Below are positions 41,952-51,347 of a stretch of DNA of 64,000 bases, piece by piece (positions within the stretch are counted from its first letter, which is position 1; each line of letters begins with the position of its first letter). The notes under the pieces were generated by a model. The model saw only the letters and a list, made by a program, of their open reading frames with translations. It was not told where the DNA came from and searched no databases. The stretch is from Pseudomonas plecoglossicida NBRC 103162 = DSM 15088 (GTDB lineage: Bacteria; Pseudomonadota; Gammaproteobacteria; Pseudomonadales; Pseudomonadaceae): positions 1 through 64,000 of the forward strand of contig NZ_BBIV01000029.1 in assembly GCF_000730665.1 (NCBI RefSeq). The letters are read 5' to 3'. The position numbers and the translations under genes are program-made.

Positions 41952-42821
41952 TTAGTCGATACCCATGCGCCGCTTCGCCCGTTGCGCCGAGCCATTGCGC
42001 ATCGCCCAGCGCAGCACCGGGGCCGTGCGCTCGAAGCCCAGTCGGATCAGGCGCTGCTGCAGCGGGCCATGCTGCAGGCCGAGCATGGCCTGGGCCCATT
42101 CCGGCAACAGATCGATACCGGCATGCAGCATAAGCTTGCCCACGGGCTGGGCCAGGCGGCTGGGAGCCGGGGCCTGGAGCAGGATCTCGACCACCTCGAG
42201 ACTGCGCTGGTCGCAGTGCAGTTGTGCGCGCATGTGCCGCAGGTAATCGTCGACCTGATCGCATGATCGCGGTACATCACGCGCGCCAAGGCGCTCGGCG
42301 ATCAGGGCGATTTCCGCGTAGTAGGCGTCCTGGTCGGCGCGTGACAGCTGTGGGTCGCGATAGCGCAGGTGGGCCGCCAGGAAGCTGCTGACTTCCGCCA
42401 CATGTACCCAGGTCAGCAGGTCGGGGTCGCTGGCGGCATAGGGCCGGCCGTCCGGCGCGTTACCGGTGACCTGCAGGTGGATGGTGCGCACCTTGTCGAT
42501 CAGCCATTCGGCATCCCGGGTCGAGCCGAACGTGGTGCCGGAGATGAACTGGCTGGTGCGGCGCAGGCGGCCGAGCAGGTCTTCGCGGAAATTGGAATGG
42601 TCCCAGACCCCGGCCAGAGCCAGAGGGTGCAGCAACTGCAGCAGCAGGGCGCTGATGCCACCCGCCAGCATGCTCGGAAAATCGCCATGCACGCGCCAGC
42701 TGAGGCTGTGCGGGCCGAACAGGCCCGGGTCGCCCTTGGGTGATTCCAGGTCGAGCTGGCCGAGGGCGACCCCGGTAAGGCTCATGACTTGTGTTTCGAT
42801 ACGGCGACGTAGGACTTCCAT
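41952..42821 (-). CDS. MpaB-like oxygenase (DUF2236)
   Basis: Cytosolic protein of 289 residues of the DUF2236 family, related to the heme-type latex-clearing/MpaB oxygenases. It has FPSMLAGGISALLLQLLHPLALAGVWDHS, GRLRRTSQFISGTTFGS and TWVHVAEVSSFLAAH; the histidines in LLHPLALAGV and TWVHV are candidate ligands. The substrate is unknown. It is in the same orientation as acs and the DUF748 gene, with gaps of about 40-70 bases. Confidence 0.82.
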   Translation of the reverse strand: MEVLRRRIETQVMSLTGVALGQLDLESPKGDPGLFGPHSLSWRVHGDFPSMLAGGISALLLQLLHPLALAGVWDHSNFREDLLGRLRRTSQFISGTTFGSTRDAEWLIDKVRTIHLQVTGNAPDGRPYAASDPDLLTWVHVAEVSSFLAAHLRYRDPQLSRADQDAYYAEIALIAERLGARDVPRSCDQVDDYLRHMRAQLHCDQRSLEVVEILLQAPAPSRLAQPVGKLMLHAGIDLLPEWAQAMLGLQHGPLQQRLIRLGFERTAPVLRWAMRNGSAQRAKRRMGID

Positions 42822-42863
42822 GGCGGCCTGCGGTTCAAGGCGGCCACGAGCGCTGGCCGCCAG

Positions 42864-44798
<1,935 letters not shown>

Positions 44799-44893
44799 GG
44801 CGGTGGTCCTTGCGCTTGTCGGGGGCGATGGACTGCAACGGCTATTCGATTGGACAGTGTAGCTGGCGCTGGTGTTCAGCCTTCACCGGCCTC

Positions 44894-44961
44894 ATCGCCG
44901 GCAAGCCGGCTCCCACAGGGTTCGGTGTTGACCGCCCTGTGGGAGCCGGCTTGCCGGCGAT
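44894..44961. repeat. Inverted pair of REP units
   Basis: REP copies at 44894-44916 (ATCGCC...CTCCCAC) and 44939-44961 (GTGGGAG...GGCGAT), 22 bases apart, between the 5' end of acs and the 3' end of pgi. Confidence 0.92.
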
Positions 44962-44974
44962 GAGGCCTACAGGA

Positions 44975-46639
44975 TCAACCGCGGTGACGGCCGCGGAAGT
45001 AGTTGATCAGGCCTTGGGTCGAGCCGTCTTCGGCACTGTCTTCCAGGCTGCCCACCAAACGCTGGTAGACGCCCTTGCCCAGCTCCTTGCCCAGCTCCAC
45101 GCCCCACTGGTCGAAGGCGTTGATACCCCAGATCACGCTCTGCACGAATACCTTGTGCTCGTACATGGCGACCAGTGCGCCCAGGCGACGCGGGCTGATG
45201 CGTTCGACCACCAGGGTGTTGCTCGGACGGTTGCCGGGAATGACCTTGTGCGGTGCAAGCTTCTCGATATCCGCTTCGTTCAGGCCCTTCTGGCGCAGTT
45301 CTGCCTCGGCTTCCTCACGGGTCTTGCCGAGCATCAGCGCCTGGCTTTGCGACAGGCAGTTGGCGTACAGCCATTGATGATGATCGGCCACCGGGTTGAA
45401 GCTGACCACCGGGACGATGAAGTCCGCCGGAATCAACTGGGTGCCTTGGTGCAGCAACTGGTGATAGGCATGTTGGCCATTGCAGCCGACACCACCCCAG
45501 ATCACCGGGCCGGTGTCGGTCTTCACCGGGGTGCCGTCCTGCAGCACGCTCTTGCCGTTGGACTCCATGTCCAGCTGCTGCAGGTGCTTGGTGATGTTGC
45601 GCAGGTAGTGGTCGTAAGGCAGGATCGCGTGGCTTCGTGCGCCCCAGAAGTTGCCGTACCAGACGCCCAGAAGGGCCAGCAGCACCGGCATGTTCTTGTC
45701 GAACGGCGCGGTCTGGAAGTGCTGGTCCATGGTGTAGGCACCCGACAGCAGCTCCTTGAAGTTGGCGGTGCCGATGGCCAGTGCGATCGGCAGGCCGATC
45801 GCAGACCACAGCGAGTAGCGCCCACCGACCCAGTCCCACATCGGGAAGATGTTTTCTTCGCGGATGCCGAAAGCTACGGCCGCGGCCTTGTTGCTCGATA
45901 CCGCGATGAAGTGGCGGTACAGCTCGGCTTCCGAGCCGCCCTGGGCCAGGTACCAGGTGCGTGCGGCCATGGCGTTCTTCAGCGTCTCGAGGGTATTGAA
46001 CGATTTCGACGAGACGATGAACAGGGTGGTTTCGGCGCGCAGGTTGGCCGACAGCTCATGGAATTCGCTGCCGTCGATGTTCGCCAGGTAATGGCATCGC
46101 ACGCCACGTTGGGCATAGGGCAACAGGGCTTCGGAGACCAGTTCCGGGCCGAGGAACGAGCCGCCGATGCCGATGTTGACCACATCGGTGATGGGCTTTT
46201 CGCTGTAGCCGCGCCACAGGCCGTCGTGGATGCGGCCGACCAGTTCGGTGATCTGGTTGAGCACTTTGTGCACTTCCGGCATCACGTTCACGCCATTGAC
46301 GCTGAGCTTGTCGCCCACCGGGCGGCGCAGCGCCGTGTGCAGGACCGGACGGCCTTCCGAGGCGTTGACGATCTCGCCGCTGAACATCGACTTGATCGCG
46401 TCCTGCAGGCCGACCTGTTCGGCCAGGTTCACCAGCAGATTACGGGTTTCATCGGTGATCAGGTTCTTCGAGTAATCGAGGAACAGGCCGCAGCTGCTCA
46501 GGGAGAACTGCTCGAAGCGCTTGCCATCGGCGGCGAAGGCTTCGCGCATGCTGAAGCCTTGCATGGCGTCGCGGTGCTGTTGGAGAGCCTGCCAGGCAGG
46601 CAGGGCCGTAACATCGTGGGGTGTACGGTAATACGCCAT
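44975..46639 (-). CDS. pgi: Glucose-6-phosphate isomerase
   Basis: Interconverts glucose-6-phosphate and fructose-6-phosphate, 554 residues. It has the PGI signatures GIGGSFLGPEL (near 158) and VSSKSFNTLET, and the catalytic region GVQLG-type signature as WGVELGKELGKGVYQRL near the C-terminus. Start ATG 46639 (MAYYRTPHDVTALPAWQ) has AAGGA about 10 bases before. P. putida lacks phosphofructokinase, so this enzyme acts mainly in the cyclic Entner-Doudoroff/gluconeogenic direction (general knowledge). Confidence 0.97.
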   Translation of the reverse strand: MAYYRTPHDVTALPAWQALQQHRDAMQGFSMREAFAADGKRFEQFSLSSCGLFLDYSKNLITDETRNLLVNLAEQVGLQDAIKSMFSGEIVNASEGRPVLHTALRRPVGDKLSVNGVNVMPEVHKVLNQITELVGRIHDGLWRGYSEKPITDVVNIGIGGSFLGPELVSEALLPYAQRGVRCHYLANIDGSEFHELSANLRAETTLFIVSSKSFNTLETLKNAMAARTWYLAQGGSEAELYRHFIAVSSNKAAAVAFGIREENIFPMWDWVGGRYSLWSAIGLPIALAIGTANFKELLSGAYTMDQHFQTAPFDKNMPVLLALLGVWYGNFWGARSHAILPYDHYLRNITKHLQQLDMESNGKSVLQDGTPVKTDTGPVIWGGVGCNGQHAYHQLLHQGTQLIPADFIVPVVSFNPVADHHQWLYANCLSQSQALMLGKTREEAEAELRQKGLNEADIEKLAPHKVIPGNRPSNTLVVERISPRRLGALVAMYEHKVFVQSVIWGINAFDQWGVELGKELGKGVYQRLVGSLEDSAEDGSTQGLINYFRGRHRG

Positions 46640-46758
46640 TGCGCAGAGTTCCTTGATGCGTGGTGGTGCTTGGACAGGGCAGTGTTTGCCGGGTTCAGGC
46701 TGGCCATCATTATAGGCAAAGGGCTGGCGTAGGGAATGGGGGGCGGGGGAATTGAGAG

Positions 46759-46777
46759 GGGGCTGCAAAGCAGCCCC
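46759..46777 (-). terminator. Hairpin after panC
   Basis: GGGGCTGC-aaa-GCAGCCCC just beyond the panC stop. Read on the minus strand it lacks a T tract, so termination strength is doubtful. Confidence 0.45.
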
Positions 46778-46783
46778 AAAGCA

Positions 46784-47647
46784 TTACGCGGTATTGTCTT
46801 CCACGTGCAGGTACAGGTTGTCGATGAGTCGGGTATTACCCAGATAGGCCGCCGCAATCACCACCAGGTCGCGGTCATCCAGCTGCGCCGGGCGCAAGCT
46901 GACGGCATGACGCACTTCCAGGTAATCCGGGCGCATGCCCGCTGCGCTCAACTGCGCCTGGCCGTCGGCAACCAGTGCCGCGAAATCACGCTGGCCCCGG
47001 CCGATGGCTGCGCCGATGTGCTGCAAGGTACGGTACAGCGCCGGCGCGGCAGACCGCTGCTCAGGCGTGAGATAACCGTTGCGAGACGACAGCGCCAAAC
47101 CGTCCTCGGCGCGCACGGTGGGCTCGCCGATGATCTGGATGGGCATGTTCAGGTCGCGCACCATGGCGCGGATCACGGCCAGTTGCTGGAAGTCCTTCTC
47201 GCCGAACACGGCAAGGTCGGGCTGCACCATGTTGAACAGCTTGCTCACCACTGTGGCCACACCCTCGAAATGCCCCGGGCGGCTGGCGCCACACAGGCCT
47301 TCGGAGAGGTTCGGCACGCTGACGCGGGTCTGCACGCCCATGCCATCGGGGTACATCTCTTCGACGCTGGGCGCGAACAGCAAGTGGCAGCCGGCCTCGA
47401 ACAGGCGCTGCTGGTCGGCGGCGAGGGTGCGCGGGTACTTGTCCAGGTCTTCGTTGGCGCCGAACTGCAGCGGGTTGACGAAGATGCTGGCGACCACGAA
47501 ATCAGCACGCTGGGCGGCCTTGGTCACCAGGGCCGCATGGCCGCTGTGCAAGTTGCCCATGGTCGGCACGAAGCCGATCCGCTTGCCTTCACCGCGGGCT
47601 CGGGCAATGGCGGCGCGCAGTTCGAGGACGGTCTTGACTGTATTCAT
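46784..47647 (-). CDS. panC: Pantothenate synthetase
   Basis: ATP-dependent ligase of 287 residues that joins pantoate and beta-alanine. It has the nucleotidyltransferase motif FVPTMGNLHSGH near the N-terminus, FGEKDFQQLAVIR, and a KMSKS-like SSRNGYLTPEQR. Its ATG overlaps the panB stop by 4 bases (ATGA), so the two are coupled. The reading frame continues upstream through panB, but the conserved start is MNTVKTVLELRAAI. No panD follows. Confidence 0.97.
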   Translation of the reverse strand: MNTVKTVLELRAAIARARGEGKRIGFVPTMGNLHSGHAALVTKAAQRADFVVASIFVNPLQFGANEDLDKYPRTLAADQQRLFEAGCHLLFAPSVEEMYPDGMGVQTRVSVPNLSEGLCGASRPGHFEGVATVVSKLFNMVQPDLAVFGEKDFQQLAVIRAMVRDLNMPIQIIGEPTVRAEDGLALSSRNGYLTPEQRSAAPALYRTLQHIGAAIGRGQRDFAALVADGQAQLSAAGMRPDYLEVRHAVSLRPAQLDDRDLVVIAAAYLGNTRLIDNLYLHVEDNTA

Positions 47648-48444
47648 GCGCTGAACCCGTGTTCGCTGCCTGGGAAGCTGACGTCCTTGACCGCCGTGAC
47701 ATAGGCGGCAATGGCGCTCTGGATATCCGGCTGGCCGGCCATGAAGTTCTTGACGAACTTCGGCACTCGCCCGCTCAGCGACAACCCGAGCATGTCGTGC
47801 AGCACCAGCACCTGGCCATCGGTGGCGCTCCCGGCGCCGATGCCGATCACCGGGATACTCACCGCCTGGGTGATTTCCGCGGCCAGCTCGCTGGGTACGC
47901 ATTCGAGCAGCAGCATGGCTGCACCGGCCTGTTCCAGGGCGATGGCATCGGCACGCATCTGCCGAGCCTGCGCTTCCTGGCGCCCTTGGACCTTGTAGCC
48001 GCCAAGGACATTGACGGTCTGTGGCGTCAGGCCCATGTGCGCGCACACCGGCACGCCGCGCTCGGCCAGCAGGCGAATGGTTTCGGCCAGCCAGGCGGCG
48101 CCTTCGAGCTTGATCATGTGGGCGCCGGCCTGCATCAGGGTGGCGCAATTGGCGAACGCCTGCTCAGGCGTGGCATGGGCCATGAAGGGCAGGTCGGCGA
48201 GAATCAGCGCGCCCTCGTTGCCTCGTTTGACGCACGCGGTGTGATAGGCCATTTCGCTGGTGGTGACGGGCAATGTGCTGTCATGGCCCTGCAGAACCAT
48301 CCCCAGCGAGTCGCCTACCAGCAGAATTTCGACGCCAGCCTGGCTGGCAGCCTTGGCAAAGGTCGCGTCGTAGCAGGTCAGCATGGTGATCTTTTCACCC
48401 TTGGCCTTGAGGCCATTCAGGGTGGTCAGGGTTACTTCAGGCAT
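47644..48444 (-). CDS. panB: 3-methyl-2-oxobutanoate hydroxymethyltransferase
   Basis: First committed enzyme of pantothenate synthesis, making ketopantoate with methylene-tetrahydrofolate; 266 residues. It has the TIM-barrel signatures MLTCYDATFAKAA, LLVGDSLGMVLQGHDSTLPV and GIGAGSATDGQVLV. Start ATG 48444 (MPEVTLTTLNGLK) follows GAGGA. It lies upstream of panC with overlap. Four TGTTAC-like repeats lie 190-230 bases upstream of the start. Confidence 0.97.
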   Translation of the reverse strand: MPEVTLTTLNGLKAKGEKITMLTCYDATFAKAASQAGVEILLVGDSLGMVLQGHDSTLPVTTSEMAYHTACVKRGNEGALILADLPFMAHATPEQAFANCATLMQAGAHMIKLEGAAWLAETIRLLAERGVPVCAHMGLTPQTVNVLGGYKVQGRQEAQARQMRADAIALEQAGAAMLLLECVPSELAAEITQAVSIPVIGIGAGSATDGQVLVLHDMLGLSLSGRVPKFVKNFMAGQPDIQSAIAAYVTAVKDVSFPGSEHGFSA

Positions 48445-48635
48445 GTAGGAAAATCCTCGTTCAGGCGCTGTGAAAAACGACTGCAAACAACGCGTGTAGT
48501 CATCTTCCGGAGCGGCACATCATCGCGCGTGATGTTCGGGCACAGGTCCGTCCGGGCCTAAATACGGGTGTGCGGCACTTTGGTGCCACACGGGACGCCT
48601 ATAGTCGTGAGCGAGGTGGGGGAAGTCAATCACCC

Positions 48636-48675
48636 TGTTACCGCATTGTTACTAACAAGGTGTTACTGGCGTTAC
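48636..48675. repeat. Iterated TGTTAC direct repeats upstream of panB
   Basis: TGTTAC at 48636, 48647 and 48661 plus cGTTAC at 48670, all in the same orientation, within the folK-panB gap. The hexamer equals the half-site of the CbrB box found at 51181-51206. The role is unknown. Confidence 0.5.
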
Positions 48676-48695
48676 CTCAGGCCGGAGCCCCCGTA

Positions 48696-49175
48696 TTACA
48701 AGCGCTCCAGACCGACGTACGGGCAAGCTGCGAGCAGCTGGGAGAGGGTGCGGCCATCGGCCAGCTGGAAGTCGTGGGGGACCAGCTCGGCCAGCGGATA
48801 CAGCACGAAGGGACGGGCATGCATGTGGTAGTGCGGCACCTGCAGGCGCGGCACATCGATGACCTGGTTGCCGTACAGCAGGATATCCAGGTCCAGTGTG
48901 CGCGGCCCCCAACGCTCTTTGCGCACGCGGCCCTGGTCAAGTTCGATGGCTTGCAGGGCGTCGAGCAGGGCCAGCGGTTCCAGCGAGGTATCCAGTGCGG
49001 CGACAGCGTTGGTGTAGCGTGGCTGGCCCGGCAGCAGTGAGTCACTGGTATACAGGGCCGACGCCGAGGCCAGGCGGGTAGCCTCCAGCTGGTCCAGGGC
49101 CTGCAGGGCGCTGCGCAACTGCTCGGCCGGGGCATCCAGGTTGCTGCCCAGGCCAACATAGGCGCGCGTGTTCAC
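48696..49175 (-). CDS. folK: 2-amino-4-hydroxy-6-hydroxymethyldihydropteridine pyrophosphokinase
   Basis: Folate pathway kinase of 159 residues that makes the pterin diphosphate used by FolP (encoded at 24.8 kb). The HPPK signature is RWGPRTLDLDILLYGN, with VGLGSNLDAPAEQLRSA at the N-terminus. It starts at GTG 49175, overlapping the pcnB stop by 4 bases (GTGA), so translation is coupled. Confidence 0.95.
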   Translation of the reverse strand: MNTRAYVGLGSNLDAPAEQLRSALQALDQLEATRLASASALYTSDSLLPGQPRYTNAVAALDTSLEPLALLDALQAIELDQGRVRKERWGPRTLDLDILLYGNQVIDVPRLQVPHYHMHARPFVLYPLAELVPHDFQLADGRTLSQLLAACPYVGLERL

Positions 49176-50560
49176 TCGAACGCCTCGTCACCGCCGCGTT
49201 TGCGCTTGCTGGGGCTGCGCTTGCGTTTGCGCGGGCTGGCTGCGGAGCCTTCATCACGATTGCCCAGTTCGCGGATCATGTCGCGGCGCTGGCTGTCGTT
49301 GGCGTCCTGATAGTCGGTCCACCACTGGCCGAGGTCGTCGGTTTCCTCGCCGGCGCTTTCACGCAGCAGCAGGAAGTCGTAACCGGCGCGGAAACGCGGG
49401 TTGTCCAGCAGCATGTCGGCACGTTTGCCGCTGCGCCGTGGCAGGCGTTCCTGCATGTCCCAGATTTCGCGAATCGGCAGGGTGAACCGCTTGGGAATGG
49501 CGATGCGGGCGCACTGCTCGGCGATCAGGTCGTGGGCTGCGCCGTTCATGGCCGGAATCGGCGGCACACCTTGGTTCTGCAGGTGCAGCACGCGGCTTGG
49601 CAGGGCTGGCCACAGCAGTGCGGCGAAGAGGAAGGCCGGCGTTACCGGCTTGCCTTGCTTGACGCGCAGGTCGGTGTTGTTCAGCGCCTGGCTGATCAAG
49701 GTGTGGGTGTAGGTCGGGCGCTCTTCCAGGGCGTGGGCACTGGCTGGGAACAACGGCTCGAACAGTTCCAGGTCGACCAGCATTTCGAAGGCGATCGCGC
49801 CCTGGCCGGAGAGGAACAGCTTGAGGCATTCCTCGAACAGGCGGGCAGGCGGGATTTCGCGCAGCATCGGCGCCAGTTCGCGGATCGGCTTGAAGGTGTG
49901 CTTCTCGATACCGAAGTCGAGCTTGGCCGCGAAACGCACCGCACGCAGCATCCGCACCGGGTCTTCCTGGTAGCGGTGTGTCGGGTCGCCAATCAGGCGC
50001 AGCAAGCGGTTACGGATATCGTGCACGCCGTTGGCGTAATCGAGTACCCGCTCGCTGACCGGATCGTAGTACAGGGCGTTGATGGTGAAGTCGCGACGTT
50101 GTGCGTCTTCTTCCAAGGTGCCGTAGACGTTGTCACGCAGGATGCGGCCGCTGGCATTGTGCGACGAACGGTGGCTGTCGCCCTGGTCGTCATCGGAATG
50201 ATGGGCGCGGAAGGTGGCGACCTCGATGATCTCGCGACCGAAATGCACGTGGACCAGCTTGAAGCGCCGGCCAATGATGCGCGCATTACGGAATTCGGCG
50301 CGGACCTGCTCTGGCGTGGCGCTGGTGGCGACGTCGAAGTCCTTGGGCGTGATGCCCAGCATCAGGTCGCGGACACAGCCACCGACCAGGTAAGCCTGGT
50401 AGCCCGCACTCTGCAGGCGTTCGACGATGTTCACCGCGTGGCGGCTGAACTGGTGGCGCTGCAGCGAATGTTGGCTCTTGTTGATCACCTCAGGCGTGGT
50501 GCGCTTGTGGTGCTGGCCCGGTACGGGTGGGCGGAAAGACTGGAACAGCTTCTTCAGCAT
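49172..50560 (-). CDS. pcnB: Poly(A) polymerase I
   Basis: Adds poly(A) tails that mark RNA for decay; 462 residues. The nucleotidyltransferase core is YLVGGCVRDLMLGITPKDFDVAT with the catalytic DxD, followed by RNA-binding helices and a basic Lys/Arg tail (RKRKRSPSKRKRGG). The ATG at 50560 (MLKKLFQSFRPP) is taken by homology; an in-frame GTG lies 9 bases upstream. It is downstream of crcZ, the conserved pseudomonad arrangement, and followed by folK with overlap. Confidence 0.95.
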   Translation of the reverse strand: MLKKLFQSFRPPVPGQHHKRTTPEVINKSQHSLQRHQFSRHAVNIVERLQSAGYQAYLVGGCVRDLMLGITPKDFDVATSATPEQVRAEFRNARIIGRRFKLVHVHFGREIIEVATFRAHHSDDDQGDSHRSSHNASGRILRDNVYGTLEEDAQRRDFTINALYYDPVSERVLDYANGVHDIRNRLLRLIGDPTHRYQEDPVRMLRAVRFAAKLDFGIEKHTFKPIRELAPMLREIPPARLFEECLKLFLSGQGAIAFEMLVDLELFEPLFPASAHALEERPTYTHTLISQALNNTDLRVKQGKPVTPAFLFAALLWPALPSRVLHLQNQGVPPIPAMNGAAHDLIAEQCARIAIPKRFTLPIREIWDMQERLPRRSGKRADMLLDNPRFRAGYDFLLLRESAGEETDDLGQWWTDYQDANDSQRRDMIRELGNRDEGSAASPRKRKRSPSKRKRGGDEAFE

Positions 50561-50682
50561 GGGATGCACTGTGTGAAGGAATGTTCGGCCAAGAATAGGA
50601 GAATGGCCGCATGATGGGCGGGGATTCTAGCATTTACTCGGGGAATGGTGTAGGCGATCGCAGAATGGCCTGCCGGAAGGGA

Positions 50683-51057
50683 GAAACGACAAGGGGAGCC
50701 GAAGCTCCCCAAGAAATGTCGTTGCGTGCTCTTATTGTTTTTTTGCTGGGCTTCTTGTTTTTGTTGAGTGCCCTGTCCACAAAACGCAAAGCTTGTGAAC
50801 GACCCCCAATCCAGGGGTTAAGAGCAAACGGATTGCTTTGGCCGCTGATGACACGTTGATCTCTCGATCCAACCAGTTCAGGCGCTGCTTTTTAGTGCAG
50901 TTTTTGTTGTTCTCTGCCTGGTCGTGGGGCAAGCCCCAAACACGCATCCTCTCCAAAAGAATCAGTTAGCTGCGCCTCCGCCGTCTTGTTTTTATTGTGC
51001 GTGAGCCGTTTCGTCTTGTTCTTATTCTGAGTTGCAGTGCTTGTTATTGTTCTTGTA
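50683..51057 (-). ncRNA. crcZ: CrcZ, Hfq/Crc-sequestering RNA
   Basis: About 375-base RNA between cbrB and pcnB, read on the minus strand. Several CA-rich (AANAANAA-type) Hfq/Crc motifs are visible as TTNTTNTT runs on the plus strand: 51041-51056, 51014-51028, 50985-50999, 50900-50912, 50750-50765 and 50731-50743. It ends at the hairpin GGGGAGC-ttcg-GCTCCCC (50693-50710) followed by TTGTCGTTTCT. Length and location match CrcZ of P. putida. It relieves catabolite repression by titrating Hfq/Crc. Its start is inferred from the sigma-54 promoter. No protein-coding frame in this region looks real. Confidence 0.92.
50693..50710 (-). terminator. crcZ terminator
   Basis: GGGGAGC-ttcg-GCTCCCC on the minus strand, followed by TTGTCGTTTCT. 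Confidence 0.8.
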
Positions 51058-51067
51058 CCAGACATAT

Positions 51068-51083
51068 AGCAGGTGCCGTGCCA
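51068..51083 (-). promoter_or_regulatory. Sigma-54 promoter of crcZ
   Basis: Minus strand reads TGGCAC-GGCAC-CTGCT: consensus -24 element and -12 GC at the right spacing, with one base differing from TTGCT. Transcription should start near 51057. CrcZ is known to be RpoN-dependent. Confidence 0.92.
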
Positions 51084-51180
51084 ACTTTTGAAAAATCAAT
51101 GAAATCAGGGGTTTGCGCGGAATTAGGGAGGCTGGGCGGGCCAGAAATGTCGAAATTTCGTTACCGTATGCCTCGGGGAC

Positions 51181-51206
51181 TGTTACGCCGAGAAGGGTGG
51201 GTAACA
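51181..51206. promoter_or_regulatory. CbrB upstream activating site
   Basis: Perfect TGTTAC-N14-GTAACA, about 100 bases upstream of the crcZ -24 element. This matches the CbrB consensus I recall for P. putida. A further half-site TGTTAC is at 51227-51232 and a GTTAC at 51160-51164. Confidence 0.9.
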
Positions 51207-51257
51207 GATTTTTGCGGAAACTGATGTGTTACCTGAGGGGGGGTGGCCACGGGCCCC

Positions 51258-51323
51258 ATCGCCGGCAAGCCGGCTCCCACAGGATGGATGTGGCCTACCT
51301 GTGGGAGCCGGCTTGCCGGCGAT
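51258..51323. repeat. Inverted pair of REP units between cbrB and crcZ
   Basis: REP copies at 51258-51280 (ATCGCC...CTCCCAC) and 51301-51323 (GTGGGAG...GGCGAT), 20 bases apart, between the cbrB stop and the CbrB site of crcZ. As a stable hairpin in the cbrB 3' end it may protect or attenuate the cbrB transcript. Confidence 0.92.
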
Positions 51324-51347
51324 GAGGCCTGAGAGGCCAAAGCGAGA

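Noticed and set aside
47648..48148. N-terminal extension of panC by 167 codons
   Set aside because: It lies inside panB on the same strand in another frame; the conserved PanC start is at 47647.
48568..48591. Hairpin GTGTGcGGCAC/GTGCCACAC considered as a sigma-54 promoter of panB
   Set aside because: The GG and GC dinucleotides are off by one base from the required spacing.
50611..50859. 82-codon plus-strand frame over the crcZ region
   Set aside because: No ribosome site; it covers the CrcZ RNA on the other strand, which has much stronger support.
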